The notes under the pieces are model-generated. The model did no database searches. It was not told the origin of the DNA and was given only the letters and a program-made list of their open reading frames with translations. DNA of 47,220 nt from contig JALUNR010000026.1 of assembly GCA_027055005.1 (NCBI GenBank), forward strand, positions 1 to 47,220. The letters are read 5' to 3'. The DNA comes from Campylobacterales bacterium. Lineage in GTDB: Bacteria > Campylobacterota > Campylobacteria > Campylobacterales > QNZT01. Both the position numbers and the translations under genes were made by a program. This document shows, in pieces, positions 31,424 through 40,500 of the stretch. Position 1 is the stretch's first letter; every line of letters starts with the position of its first letter.

Positions 31424-32128
31424 ATGGCAAAGAAATTATCTAAAAGATATAGTGCATTATTAGAAAAAGTAGATGTAACAAAAGAATATAGTGTAGAAGA
31501 AGCACTAAAATTAGTAAAAGATTTAAAATCAGCAAAATTTGATGAAACTGTTGAAGTTTCTCTTAAACTAAATGTTGATCCAAGACATGCTGATCAAATG
31601 ATAAGAGGTTCAGTAGTCCTTCCAGCAGGTACTGGAAAAACTGTAAGGGTTGCAGTAGTTTCAAAAGGTGCTAAAGTGGATGAGGCAAAAGAAGCTGGTG
31701 CTGATATAGCTGGTGGAGCTGAAATTATTGAAGATATTCAAGCTGGAAATATTAATTTTGATGTACTTATAGCAAGTCCAGATATGATGGGGCTTGTTGG
31801 TAGAGTTGGTCGAGTTTTAGGACCAAAAGGTTTGATGCCAAATCCAAAAACAGGAACTGTTACTATGGATGTAGCAACTGCTGTTAAAAATGCAAAAGGT
31901 GGACAAGTAAACTTTAGAGTTGATAAACATGGAAATATTCATGCAGGAATTGGTAAAGTTTCATTTAGTGCTGAAGATATAAAAGCAAACTTTGATACTT
32001 TTGTAACAGCTATAAATAAGCATAAACCATCAACTGCAAAAGGAAGATATATTCAGCATGGAGCTATTTCTTTAACAATGAGTCCTGGTATTGCTATGGA
32101 TCCGTTGGAATTGTTAGAGATAAAATAA
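31424..32128 (+). CDS. rplA: 50S ribosomal protein L1
   Basis: This 234-residue protein forms the mobile L1 stalk that moves E-site tRNA. It starts AKKLSKRYSALLEKV, and includes SLKLNVDPRHADQMIRGSVV and the family signature around GRVLGPKGLMPNPKTGTV. The end GAISLTMSPGIAMD is typical. GCGGAGAG precedes the ATG. It sits 71 bases after rplK. Confidence 0.99.
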   Translation: MAKKLSKRYSALLEKVDVTKEYSVEEALKLVKDLKSAKFDETVEVSLKLNVDPRHADQMIRGSVVLPAGTGKTVRVAVVSKGAKVDEAKEAGADIAGGAEIIEDIQAGNINFDVLIASPDMMGLVGRVGRVLGPKGLMPNPKTGTVTMDVATAVKNAKGGQVNFRVDKHGNIHAGIGKVSFSAEDIKANFDTFVTAINKHKPSTAKGRYIQHGAISLTMSPGIAMDPLELLEIK

Positions 32129-32158
32129 AAATTTAAAAATAAAAAGTAATCTTGTACT

Positions 32159-32238
32159 TGAGACAGTAGGGGCTAAATAGTTTAAATACCAAAGAAGTAT
32201 CCTCACTTCTTTTCTCTTTTGAGTGGTGCCCTACCGAT
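32159..32238 (+). promoter_or_regulatory. ribosomal protein L10 leader RNA
   Basis: The region before rplJ folds like an L10 leader: GTAGGG (32166-32171) pairs with CCCTAC (32229-32234) across the element, and an inner hairpin AAAGAAGT/ACTTCTTT (32191-32198 with 32205-32212) is followed by a T-rich stretch. L10, with L7/L12, binds such leaders and represses rplJ-rplL. Pairing and position are seen; the function is by analogy. Confidence 0.75.
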
Positions 32239-32259
32239 TAAGTCGGAAAGGAGGAAATT

Positions 32260-32751
32260 ATGTTAACAAGAGCTAAAAAAGAGAGCATTGTAGCTGAGCT
32301 TAGTGAAGAGTTTAAAGCTTCTGAAGCTATTGTGGTATGTGGATATACTGGTATCAAGTGCCAAGAGTTAGAGGAAGTAAGACAGCTAGCATTGGACAAT
32401 GAAGTTAATGTTAGAGTTATAAAAAATTCACTTGCTAATCTTGCTATGAAAAATGCTGGTATTGATGATATGGAATTAATTAATACAAACATTTATGTTT
32501 GGGGAAAAGATCAAATCAATACTTGTAAAGTTGCTGACAAAGCTGCAGAAAAATTCAAAGAAAAATTTGTTATGAAATCTGGAGCATTAGAAGGTAAAGC
32601 TGTTGAATTAGAAACTATCAATGCTATGGCTAAGTTACCAAGTCGTGATGAACTTATTGGTATGCTTCTATCTGTTTGGACAGCACCAGCAAGAAATTTT
32701 GTTACTGGGCTTGATAATCTTAGAGATAAATTAGAGCAAGAGAGTGCTTAA
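32260..32751 (+). CDS. rplJ: 50S ribosomal protein L10
   Basis: This 163-residue protein anchors L7/L12 dimers at the base of the ribosomal stalk. The N-terminal domain starts TRAKKESIVAELSEEFKASE, with VVCGYTGIKCQELEEVR and VRVIKNSLANLAMK as family hallmarks. The C-terminal helix that binds L7/L12 is short and leucine-rich. The ATG follows AAAGGAGG. Regulated by its leader at 32159-32238. rplL follows after 41 bases. Confidence 0.98.
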   Translation: MLTRAKKESIVAELSEEFKASEAIVVCGYTGIKCQELEEVRQLALDNEVNVRVIKNSLANLAMKNAGIDDMELINTNIYVWGKDQINTCKVADKAAEKFKEKFVMKSGALEGKAVELETINAMAKLPSRDELIGMLLSVWTAPARNFVTGLDNLRDKLEQESA

Positions 32752-32792
32752 TAAGTTAGAAATTAAAAAATAAAAATAAAAAAGGAAATAAT

Positions 32793-33164
32793 ATGGCAAT
32801 AAGTAAAGAAGATGTTTTAGAATATATCTCAGGTCTTACTGTTTTAGAGCTTTCAGAGCTTGTAAAAGAGTTTGAAGAAAAATTTGGTGTATCAGCACAA
32901 CCAACTGTTGTAGCTGGTGGAGCTGCTGCTGGTGGAGCTGCTGAAGAAGAGAAAACAGAGTTTGATGTAATCTTAAAAGATGCTGGAGCTAAAAAAATAA
33001 ATGTTATTAAAGCAGTAAGAGCATTAACTGGTTTAGGACTTAAAGAAGCTAAAGCTGCAACAGAAGATACTCCAAGTACTATAAAAGAAGCTGTAAGTAA
33101 AGAAGATGCTGAAGAAGCTAAAAAACAATTAGAAGAAGCTGGAGCAACAGCAGAAATTAAATAA
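32793..33164 (+). CDS. rplL: 50S ribosomal protein L7/L12
   Basis: This 123-residue stalk protein recruits translational GTPases. The N-terminal dimerisation helices (EDVLEYISGLTVLELSELVK) lead to an Ala/Gly hinge (AGGAAAGGAAEEE) and the C-terminal domain EFDVILKDAGAKKINVIKAV with GLGLKEAK. Length is standard. A strong terminator follows, so part of the transcription stops here before rpoB. Confidence 0.99.
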   Translation: MAISKEDVLEYISGLTVLELSELVKEFEEKFGVSAQPTVVAGGAAAGGAAEEEKTEFDVILKDAGAKKINVIKAVRALTGLGLKEAKAATEDTPSTIKEAVSKEDAEEAKKQLEEAGATAEIK

Positions 33165-33166
33165 TT

Positions 33167-33200
33167 TAAAGGTAGGGATTTCCTACCTTTAATTGTTTTT
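33167..33200 (+). terminator. terminator after rplL
   Basis: TAAAGGTAGG (33167-33176) is perfectly complementary to CCTACCTTTA (33182-33191), with a GATTT loop and a following ATTGTTTTT. It probably attenuates ribosomal-protein transcription ahead of rpoB. Confidence 0.85.
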
Positions 33201-33226
33201 ATGCAATATATTTTATTTTTATAAGA

Positions 33227-33333
33227 TATAATAAAATATATTGGATAAAAACTCCACTAGGGTATATAAATCCCTATATCCAAAGGGCATCTTTAATAAA
33301 TAAGTTATGTCCATAATTGTGGTCGCTCCACAA
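33227..33333 (+). promoter_or_regulatory. rpoB leader: possible promoter and two hairpins
   Basis: TATAAT (33227-33232) may be the -10 of an rpoBC promoter, though no good -35 is seen. Downstream, TAGGG and CCCTA can pair near 33260-33280, and TTGTGG (33317-33322) pairs perfectly with CCACAA (33328-33333) around TCGCT, 36 bases before rpoB. A long structured leader here suggests separate control of RNA polymerase subunits. Confidence 0.45.
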
Positions 33334-33368
33334 ATAAAATTTGCAAATTAATTCTTCAGAGGTAGTAT

Positions 33369-36300
33369 ATGTTAAACAGTTTAAAGTCCGGTAGCAGACT
33401 TAGGGTAGATTTTGCCAAAAATCCGATAAAATTAGGTGTACCAAATCTTTTACAACTTCAGCAAAAAAGTTATGAAGATTTTTTAGATGTTAATAATAAA
33501 GAGCATTTAAGTGGTATTGAAAAAGTTTTTAACTCTATTTTCCCAATTCATGATGAACAAAATAGAATAACACTAGAGTATTTAGGAAGTGAAATAGGAA
33601 AACCAAAATACACTATAAGAGAGTGTTTAGATAGAAGTCTTACTTATTCAGTTTTCTTAAAAATGAATATAAGGCTCACAATTTGGGAAAGAAATGAAAA
33701 GACTGGTGAAAAAATTGGTGTGAAAGATATGAAAGAGCAACATCTTTATATCAGAGATATACCTCTTATGACAGATAGAACTTCTTTTATTATCAATGGA
33801 GTAGAAAGAGTTGTTGTAAATCAATTGCATAGAAGTAGTGGTGTTATATTTAAAGAGGAAGAGAGTTCTACTGTATCAAATAAACTTTTATATACAGCTC
33901 AAATTATACCAGATCGTGGTTCTTGGCTTTATTTTGAGTACGATGCAAAAGATATACTTTATGTTAGGATTAACAAAAGAAGAAAAGTTCCTGTAACAAT
34001 ACTTTTTAGAGCTTTGGGATATTCAAAACAAGATATATTAAAACTTTTTTATCCAATACAAGAGATTTTTATTAAAGATAATAAATTTTTAGTTAAATTT
34101 AACAAAGAAGATTTTGCAGGAAAATTAAAATATGATTTAAAAGATGCTGATGGAAACTTAATACTGGCAAAAGATAAAAGGCTTACTAAGAAAAAAGCAT
34201 TGGGATTAGAAGAAGAGGGATTGGAGTTTATTGAGTATCCTGTGGAAGTTTTAGTCGATAGATTTTTAGCAACTCCTATTATTGATAGTGAAAGTGGAGA
34301 AGTTGTTTTTGAGTCATTAACTCAGCTTGATGATACAAAACTTGCATCTTTAGTTGAAATGGGAATAGAAACTATTGAAATAGCAAATGATTTAGCTGAC
34401 AATGTTGATGAGAGTATTATCAATTCATTTTTAGTTGATCAAGAAAATATGAAAATTTTAAAACAGACTGAAGAAATAGATGATGAAAATGCATTAGCAT
34501 GTATAAGAATCTATAAAGTTATGCGACCAGGTGAACCTGTGACTAAAGAGGCTGCTGAAGTCTTTGTAAAAGATTTATTTTTTAATCCTGAAAGATATGA
34601 CTTAACTAAAGTTGGTAGGATGAAAATGAACCATAAGTTAGGAATAAATGTTCCTGATTTTGTAACTGTACTAACAAGCAAAGATATTATAAATACAGTA
34701 CAGTATCTTATAAAAGTAAAAAATGGACAAGGTAGAATAGATGATAGAGATCACCTTGGAAATAGAAGAATAAGAGCAATAGGTGAGTTGTTATCAGGTG
34801 AACTTCACTCAGGGCTTGTTAAAATGCAAAAGACTATAAGAGATAAGTTTACTACTATTAGTGGTTCTATTGATGAGTTGATGCCACATGATTTGATAAA
34901 TTCTAAAATGATTACAAATACAATCTTAGAGTTTTTTACAAGTGGTCAGTTATCACAGTTTATGGACCAAACAAATCCACTAAGTGAAGTTACTCATAAA
35001 AGAAGACTTTCTGCTCTTGGTGAAGGAGGTCTAGTAAAAGAGAGAGCTGGATTTGAGGTTAGGGATGTTCATCCTACTCATTATGGAAGAATTTGTCCAG
35101 TTGAAACTCCAGAGGGACAAAATATTGGTCTTATAAATACTCTTTCTTCTTATGCAAAAGTAAATGATTTAGGATTTATTGAAGCTCCTTATAGAGTTGT
35201 AAAAGATGCAAAAGTAACTGATGAAATAGTTTATCTAACTGCTACTCAAGAAGAGGGACAAGTGATGGCTCCAGCTTCTACAAAAGTTGATGAAGATGGA
35301 AATATAGTAGAAGATTTGATAGAGATAAGAGTTGATGGAGAGATTAAACTTCTTGAAAAAGAGAAAGTTAACTATATAGATCTTTCATCTGGTATGGTTA
35401 TGGGAGTTGCTGCAAGTTTGATTCCTTTTTTAGAGCATGATGATGCAAATAGGGCTTTGATGGGTTCAAATATGCAACGACAAGCTGTTCCTTTGCTTTG
35501 GACAGATGCTCCTTATGTTGGAACTGGTATGGAAAAAACTGTTGCAAGGGATTCTTGGGAGTGTGTAAAAGCTAAAAGAGGTGGAGTCGTAGAAAAAGTA
35601 GATAGTAAAAATGTTTATATTTTAGGTGAAGATGAAAATGGATCTTTTATAGACCACTATCCATTACAAAAAAATCTAAGAACAAACCAAAATACATCTT
35701 TTAATCAAAAGCCTATTGTAAAGCAAGGTCAAATTGTTGCTGACAATGAAGTTATAGCAGATGGACCTAGTATGGATAAAGGTGAACTTGCTATTGGTAA
35801 GAATATAATGGTTGCATTTATGCCTTGGAATGGATATAACTATGAAGATGCTATTGTTGTAAATGAAAGACTTATAAAAGATGATACTTTTACATCTGTT
35901 CATATTTATGAAAAAGAGATAGAAGCTAGAGAGTTAAAAGATGGAACAGAGGAAATAACTAAAGATATACCTAATATAAAAGAGGAAAATCTTTTTCATC
36001 TCGATGATAGTGGTATAGTAAAAGTTGGTTCATATGTAAAAGGTGGGATGATACTTGTTGGTAAAGTTAGTCCTAAAGGTGAAGTTAAACCAACTCCTGA
36101 GGAAAGGCTTCTTCGTGCTATTTTTGGTGAAAAAGCAGGTCATGTTGTAAACTCATCACTTGTTTGTCCAAAATCAATGGAAGGTGTTGTAGTTGATGTA
36201 AAAATCTTTACAAAAAAAGGTTATGATAAAGATCCTAGAGCTATAGAAGCTTATGAAAAAGAGAGAGAAGTACTTGATAAAAATCATCTTGACAAACTTG

Positions 36301-37532
36301 TTATGATAGATCGTGAAGGATTACTTAAATTAAACTCACTTCTTGCAAATTCAGAACTTGAAGATGATTGTGAAATAAATGGTACAATGTATAAAAAAGG
36401 TGAAATGGTTTCAAAAGATGAGTTTGAAAAAGTAAATAGATTTGCACTAAATAAAATCTTAACTCATTATTCAAAAGAAGTTCAAGATAAATATAATGAT
36501 TTAAAAGCATATTTTCAAGAAGAGAAAAAGAGACTAAGAGAAGAGCATGAAGAGAAACTTTCTATTTTGGAAAAAGATGACATACTTCCAAGTGGTGTTA
36601 CAAAACTTGTAAAAGTTTATATAGCAACTAAAAGAAAACTAAAAGTTGGTGATAAGATGGCAGGACGACACGGTAACAAAGGTATTGTGTCAAATATAGT
36701 TCCAGAAATTGATATGCCATATTTAGAAAGTGGTGAAACTGTTGATATAGTTTTAAATCCACTAGGAGTTCCTTCAAGGATGAATATAGGGCAAATTTTA
36801 GAGGTTCACTTAGGCTTAGTAGGAAGAAGATTAGGTGAACAAATAAAAGAAGTCTATGAATCTAAAAGAGATGAGTGGATAAGTGATCTTAGAGAGAAAA
36901 TGATATCAGTTGCTAAAATTGCAAAATATTCAAATGCAGAAGAATTTATAGGAAATTTAAGTGATGAAGAATTACTAGATTATGCTAGAGATTGGAGTAA
37001 GGGAGTTAGATTTGCTACTCCTATATTTGAAGGTGTAAATAACGAAGAATTTAAAAAGCTTTTTGAATTAGCCAAGATAGATAGTGATGGTAAAACAGAA
37101 CTTTATGATGGTAGAACTGGTGAAAAGATGAAAGAAAGAGTAAATATAGGTATTATGCATTATCTTAAACTTCATCACTTAGTTGATGAAAAAGTTCATG
37201 CAAGAAGTACTGGACCATACTCACTAGTAACCCAACAACCTGTTGGTGGTAAAGCACTGTTTGGTGGACAAAGATTTGGAGAGATGGAAGTTTGGGCATT
37301 GGAAGCTTATGGAGCAGCTCATACTTTAAAAGAGATGCTTACTATAAAATCAGATGATGTAGATGGAAGAGTTGCAGCATATAAAGCTATAACAAAAGGT
37401 GAGAATGTTCCAAGTAGTGGAATACCAGAAACATTCTTTGTTTTAACAAATGAGCTAAAAGCATTAGCACTTGATGTAGAGATATTTGAAGAAGGAGAAG
37501 AGAGTGAAGAACTTAGTTCCGATAGAGATTAG
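33369..37532 (+). CDS. rpoB: RNA polymerase beta subunit
   Basis: This 1387-residue subunit forms half of the active-site cleft of RNA polymerase. The rifampicin-binding region is visible and wild-type in pattern (GQLSQFMDQTNPLSEVTHKRR then LSALGEGGLVKERAGFEVRD). Also present are GQNIGLINTL, MPWNGYNYEDAI, and the C-terminal GGKALFGGQRFGEMEVWALE that packs on beta-prime. The end is acidic (EEGEESEELSSDRD). AGAGGTAGTAT precedes the ATG. Its last 29 bases overlap rpoC in another frame; the genes are not fused. Confidence 0.99.
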   Translation: MLNSLKSGSRLRVDFAKNPIKLGVPNLLQLQQKSYEDFLDVNNKEHLSGIEKVFNSIFPIHDEQNRITLEYLGSEIGKPKYTIRECLDRSLTYSVFLKMNIRLTIWERNEKTGEKIGVKDMKEQHLYIRDIPLMTDRTSFIINGVERVVVNQLHRSSGVIFKEEESSTVSNKLLYTAQIIPDRGSWLYFEYDAKDILYVRINKRRKVPVTILFRALGYSKQDILKLFYPIQEIFIKDNKFLVKFNKEDFAGKLKYDLKDADGNLILAKDKRLTKKKALGLEEEGLEFIEYPVEVLVDRFLATPIIDSESGEVVFESLTQLDDTKLASLVEMGIETIEIANDLADNVDESIINSFLVDQENMKILKQTEEIDDENALACIRIYKVMRPGEPVTKEAAEVFVKDLFFNPERYDLTKVGRMKMNHKLGINVPDFVTVLTSKDIINTVQYLIKVKNGQGRIDDRDHLGNRRIRAIGELLSGELHSGLVKMQKTIRDKFTTISGSIDELMPHDLINSKMITNTILEFFTSGQLSQFMDQTNPLSEVTHKRRLSALGEGGLVKERAGFEVRDVHPTHYGRICPVETPEGQNIGLINTLSSYAKVNDLGFIEAPYRVVKDAKVTDEIVYLTATQEEGQVMAPASTKVDEDGNIVEDLIEIRVDGEIKLLEKEKVNYIDLSSGMVMGVAASLIPFLEHDDANRALMGSNMQRQAVPLLWTDAPYVGTGMEKTVARDSWECVKAKRGGVVEKVDSKNVYILGEDENGSFIDHYPLQKNLRTNQNTSFNQKPIVKQGQIVADNEVIADGPSMDKGELAIGKNIMVAFMPWNGYNYEDAIVVNERLIKDDTFTSVHIYEKEIEARELKDGTEEITKDIPNIKEENLFHLDDSGIVKVGSYVKGGMILVGKVSPKGEVKPTPEERLLRAIFGEKAGHVVNSSLVCPKSMEGVVVDVKIFTKKGYDKDPRAIEAYEKEREVLDKNHLDKLVMIDREGLLKLNSLLANSELEDDCEINGTMYKKGEMVSKDEFEKVNRFALNKILTHYSKEVQDKYNDLKAYFQEEKKRLREEHEEKLSILEKDDILPSGVTKLVKVYIATKRKLKVGDKMAGRHGNKGIVSNIVPEIDMPYLESGETVDIVLNPLGVPSRMNIGQILEVHLGLVGRRLGEQIKEVYESKRDEWISDLREKMISVAKIAKYSNAEEFIGNLSDEELLDYARDWSKGVRFATPIFEGVNNEEFKKLFELAKIDSDGKTELYDGRTGEKMKERVNIGIMHYLKLHHLVDEKVHARSTGPYSLVTQQPVGGKALFGGQRFGEMEVWALEAYGAAHTLKEMLTIKSDDVDGRVAAYKAITKGENVPSSGIPETFFVLTNELKALALDVEIFEEGEESEELSSDRD

Positions 37533-40500
37533 TGAAGAAAATAGACCAAAGGATTTTGAAGCATTTAGACTGAAATTAGCTTCTCCTGAAAAAGTGCTGT
37601 CTTGGAGTTATGGTGAGGTTAAAAAACCTGAAACTATAAATTATAGAACTCTAAAACCAGAGAGAGATGGACTTTTTTGTGCAAAAATCTTTGGACCAGT
37701 AAGAGATTATGAGTGCCTTTGTGGAAAATACAAAAAGATGAGATACAAAGGTATCAAATGTGAAAAATGTGGTGTTGAAGTAACTACTAGTAAAGTAAGA
37801 AGAAGTAGAATGGGGCATATAGAACTTGTAACCCCAGTGGCTCATATTTGGTATGTAAACTCTTTACCTTCAAGAATAGGTACTTTGCTTGGAGTAAAAA
37901 TGAAAGACTTAGAGAGAGTACTTTACTATGAAGCATATATGGTAACCGAGAGTGCAGAGGCATATTATGACTATGAAAATACCAAAAAAGTAAATAAATA
38001 TGATGTATTAAATGAAGAGCAATATAACTCTTTAAATCAAAGATTTGCTGAGAGTGGATTTAAAGCTGGAATGGGTGGTGAAACTATAAAAGCTCTTTTA
38101 GAAGATTTTGACTTAATAGGTACTTTGATCTCTTTGAAAGAGGATATGGAAACAACTAAGAGTGAAGCTAAAAAGAAGCAAATAGTAAAAAGACTTAAAA
38201 TTGTAGAATCATTTGTAAATAGTGGCAATAGACCAGAATGGATGATGATAACAGTTTTACCAGTACTTCCTCCAGATCTTAGACCTTTAGTTGCTCTTGA
38301 TGGAGGAAAATTTGCTGTTAGTGATGTAAATGATTTATATAGAAGAGTAATAAATAGAAACTCAAGGCTTAAAAGACTTGTAGACCTCGATGCACCAGAA
38401 ATAATCATACGAAATGAAAAGAGAATGCTACAAGAATCAGTAGATGCTCTTTTTGATAATGGTAGACGAGCAAATGCAGTAAAAGGTGCAAATAAAAGAC
38501 CTTTAAAATCTTTAAGTGAGATTATAAAAGGTAAGCAAGGTAGATTTAGACAAAATCTTCTTGGTAAAAGGGTTGACTTTAGTGGAAGAAGTGTTATCGT
38601 AGTTGGACCAAACCTTAGAATGGATCAATGTGGATTACCAAAAACTATGGCATTGGAACTTTTTAAACCACATCTTTTTGCAAAACTTGAAGAAAAAGGT
38701 TACACAACTACTATCAAACAAGCAAAGAGAATGATAGAACAAAAAACAAATGAAGTTTGGGAGTGTTTGCAAGAAGTAGTTGATAATTATCCTATTATGC
38801 TTAACCGTGCTCCAACACTTCATAAGCTTTCAATTCAAGCTTTTCATCCAGTACTTATAGAGGGTAAAGCTATACAATTGCATCCACTCGTTTGTTCTGC
38901 TTTTAATGCTGACTTTGATGGGGATCAAATGGCCGTTCATGTACCTTTATCAACTGAAGCTATTACTGAAGCTAAGATTTTGATGCTTTCATCTAACAAT
39001 ATTCTTCTTCCAGCTTCAGGTAAAGCGATAGCTGTACCATCACAAGATATGGTTTTGGGACTTTATTATCTAAGTAAAGAGAAAGAGGGTGAAAAGGGAG
39101 AAAATAAACTTTTTGCTTCTACAAATGAAATTATGATGGCACTAGATCAAGGTATAGTTACTTACCAAACTAGAATAAAAACTTTGATAAATAATAAAAC
39201 TGTTTTTACAACTGCTGGAAGAATGATAGTTAAATCAATACTGCCTGATTTTGTACCAGAAGATTTATGGAATAGAGTTTTAAAGAAAAAAGATATCGGA
39301 AATCTTGTTGATTATGTTTATAAGATAGCTGATACCCATGATACAGCAGAAGTACTTGATAGTTTGAAGGATTTGGGATACAAATACTCAACAGATGCAG
39401 GGATATCTATTTCGATAGATGATATTAATGTTCCAAAAAATAAAGAAAAACTGATAGAAGAGGCTAAACAAAAAGTTAGAACTATCCAACAACAAGCTCA
39501 AAGTGGACTTTTAACTGAACTTGAAAGATATAATAAAATAGTAGATATTTGGACTGATACTAATAACCGTCTTGCTGGAGAGATGATCAAGCTTATGGAA
39601 AATGATAAAGATGGTTTTAATTCTATCTATATGATGGCGGATTCTGGAGCTAGGGGTAGTGCAGCTCAGATTAGACAACTTGCTGGTATGAGGGGACTTA
39701 TGGCTAAACCAGATGGTAGTATTATTGAAACTCCTATTATCTCTAACTTTAGAGAGGGATTAAATGTGTTAGAGTATTTTATATCTACTCACGGAGCTAG
39801 AAAAGGTCTTGCTGATACTGCACTAAAAACTGCAAATGCAGGATATTTGACAAGAAAATTAGTTGATGTTAGTCAAAATGTAAAAGTAGCAGAAGATGAT
39901 TGTGGTACTCATGAAGGTATTGAAGTTACTGAGATTAGTGCAAATGGTGAGTTAGTAGAAAATATAGAAGATAGAATAGTAGGTAGAGTTATTGCTGAAA
40001 ATATTATAGATCCTATAACAAATGAAGTTTTATTTGTTGAGGGAACATTAATAAGTGAAGAGAATGCTAAAGCAGTAGCTGATGCAAACATAAAATCAGT
40101 TGTTATTAGAACTCCTATTACTTGTAAATCAGATCGTGGAGTTTGTGCTAAATGTTATGGTTTAAATCTTGGAAAAGGTAAAATTGTTAAAAAAGGTGAA
40201 GCAGTTGGTGTTGTTTCAGCTCAATCTATTGGTGAACCTGGTACTCAGCTAACTCTAAGAACTTTTCACATCGGAGGTACTGCTTCTACTGAACAAGCAG
40301 ATAATCAAATAGTTGCTAATAAAGAGGGATTTATAAGATTTTATAACTTGCAAACTTATGAAAATAGAAATGGTGAAAAAATAGTAGCAAACAGAAGAAA
40401 TGCTGCTGTACTTTTAGTTGAACCAAAAATTAAAGCACCTTTTAGTGGAAAACTTAGTATTGACTCTGCTCATGAAGAGGTTGTAATAAGTGTTAAAAAT

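Noticed and set aside
37486..37503. TTG start of rpoC
   Set aside because: It lacks a Shine-Dalgarno sequence; the GTG 18 bases later has GGAG at the right distance.
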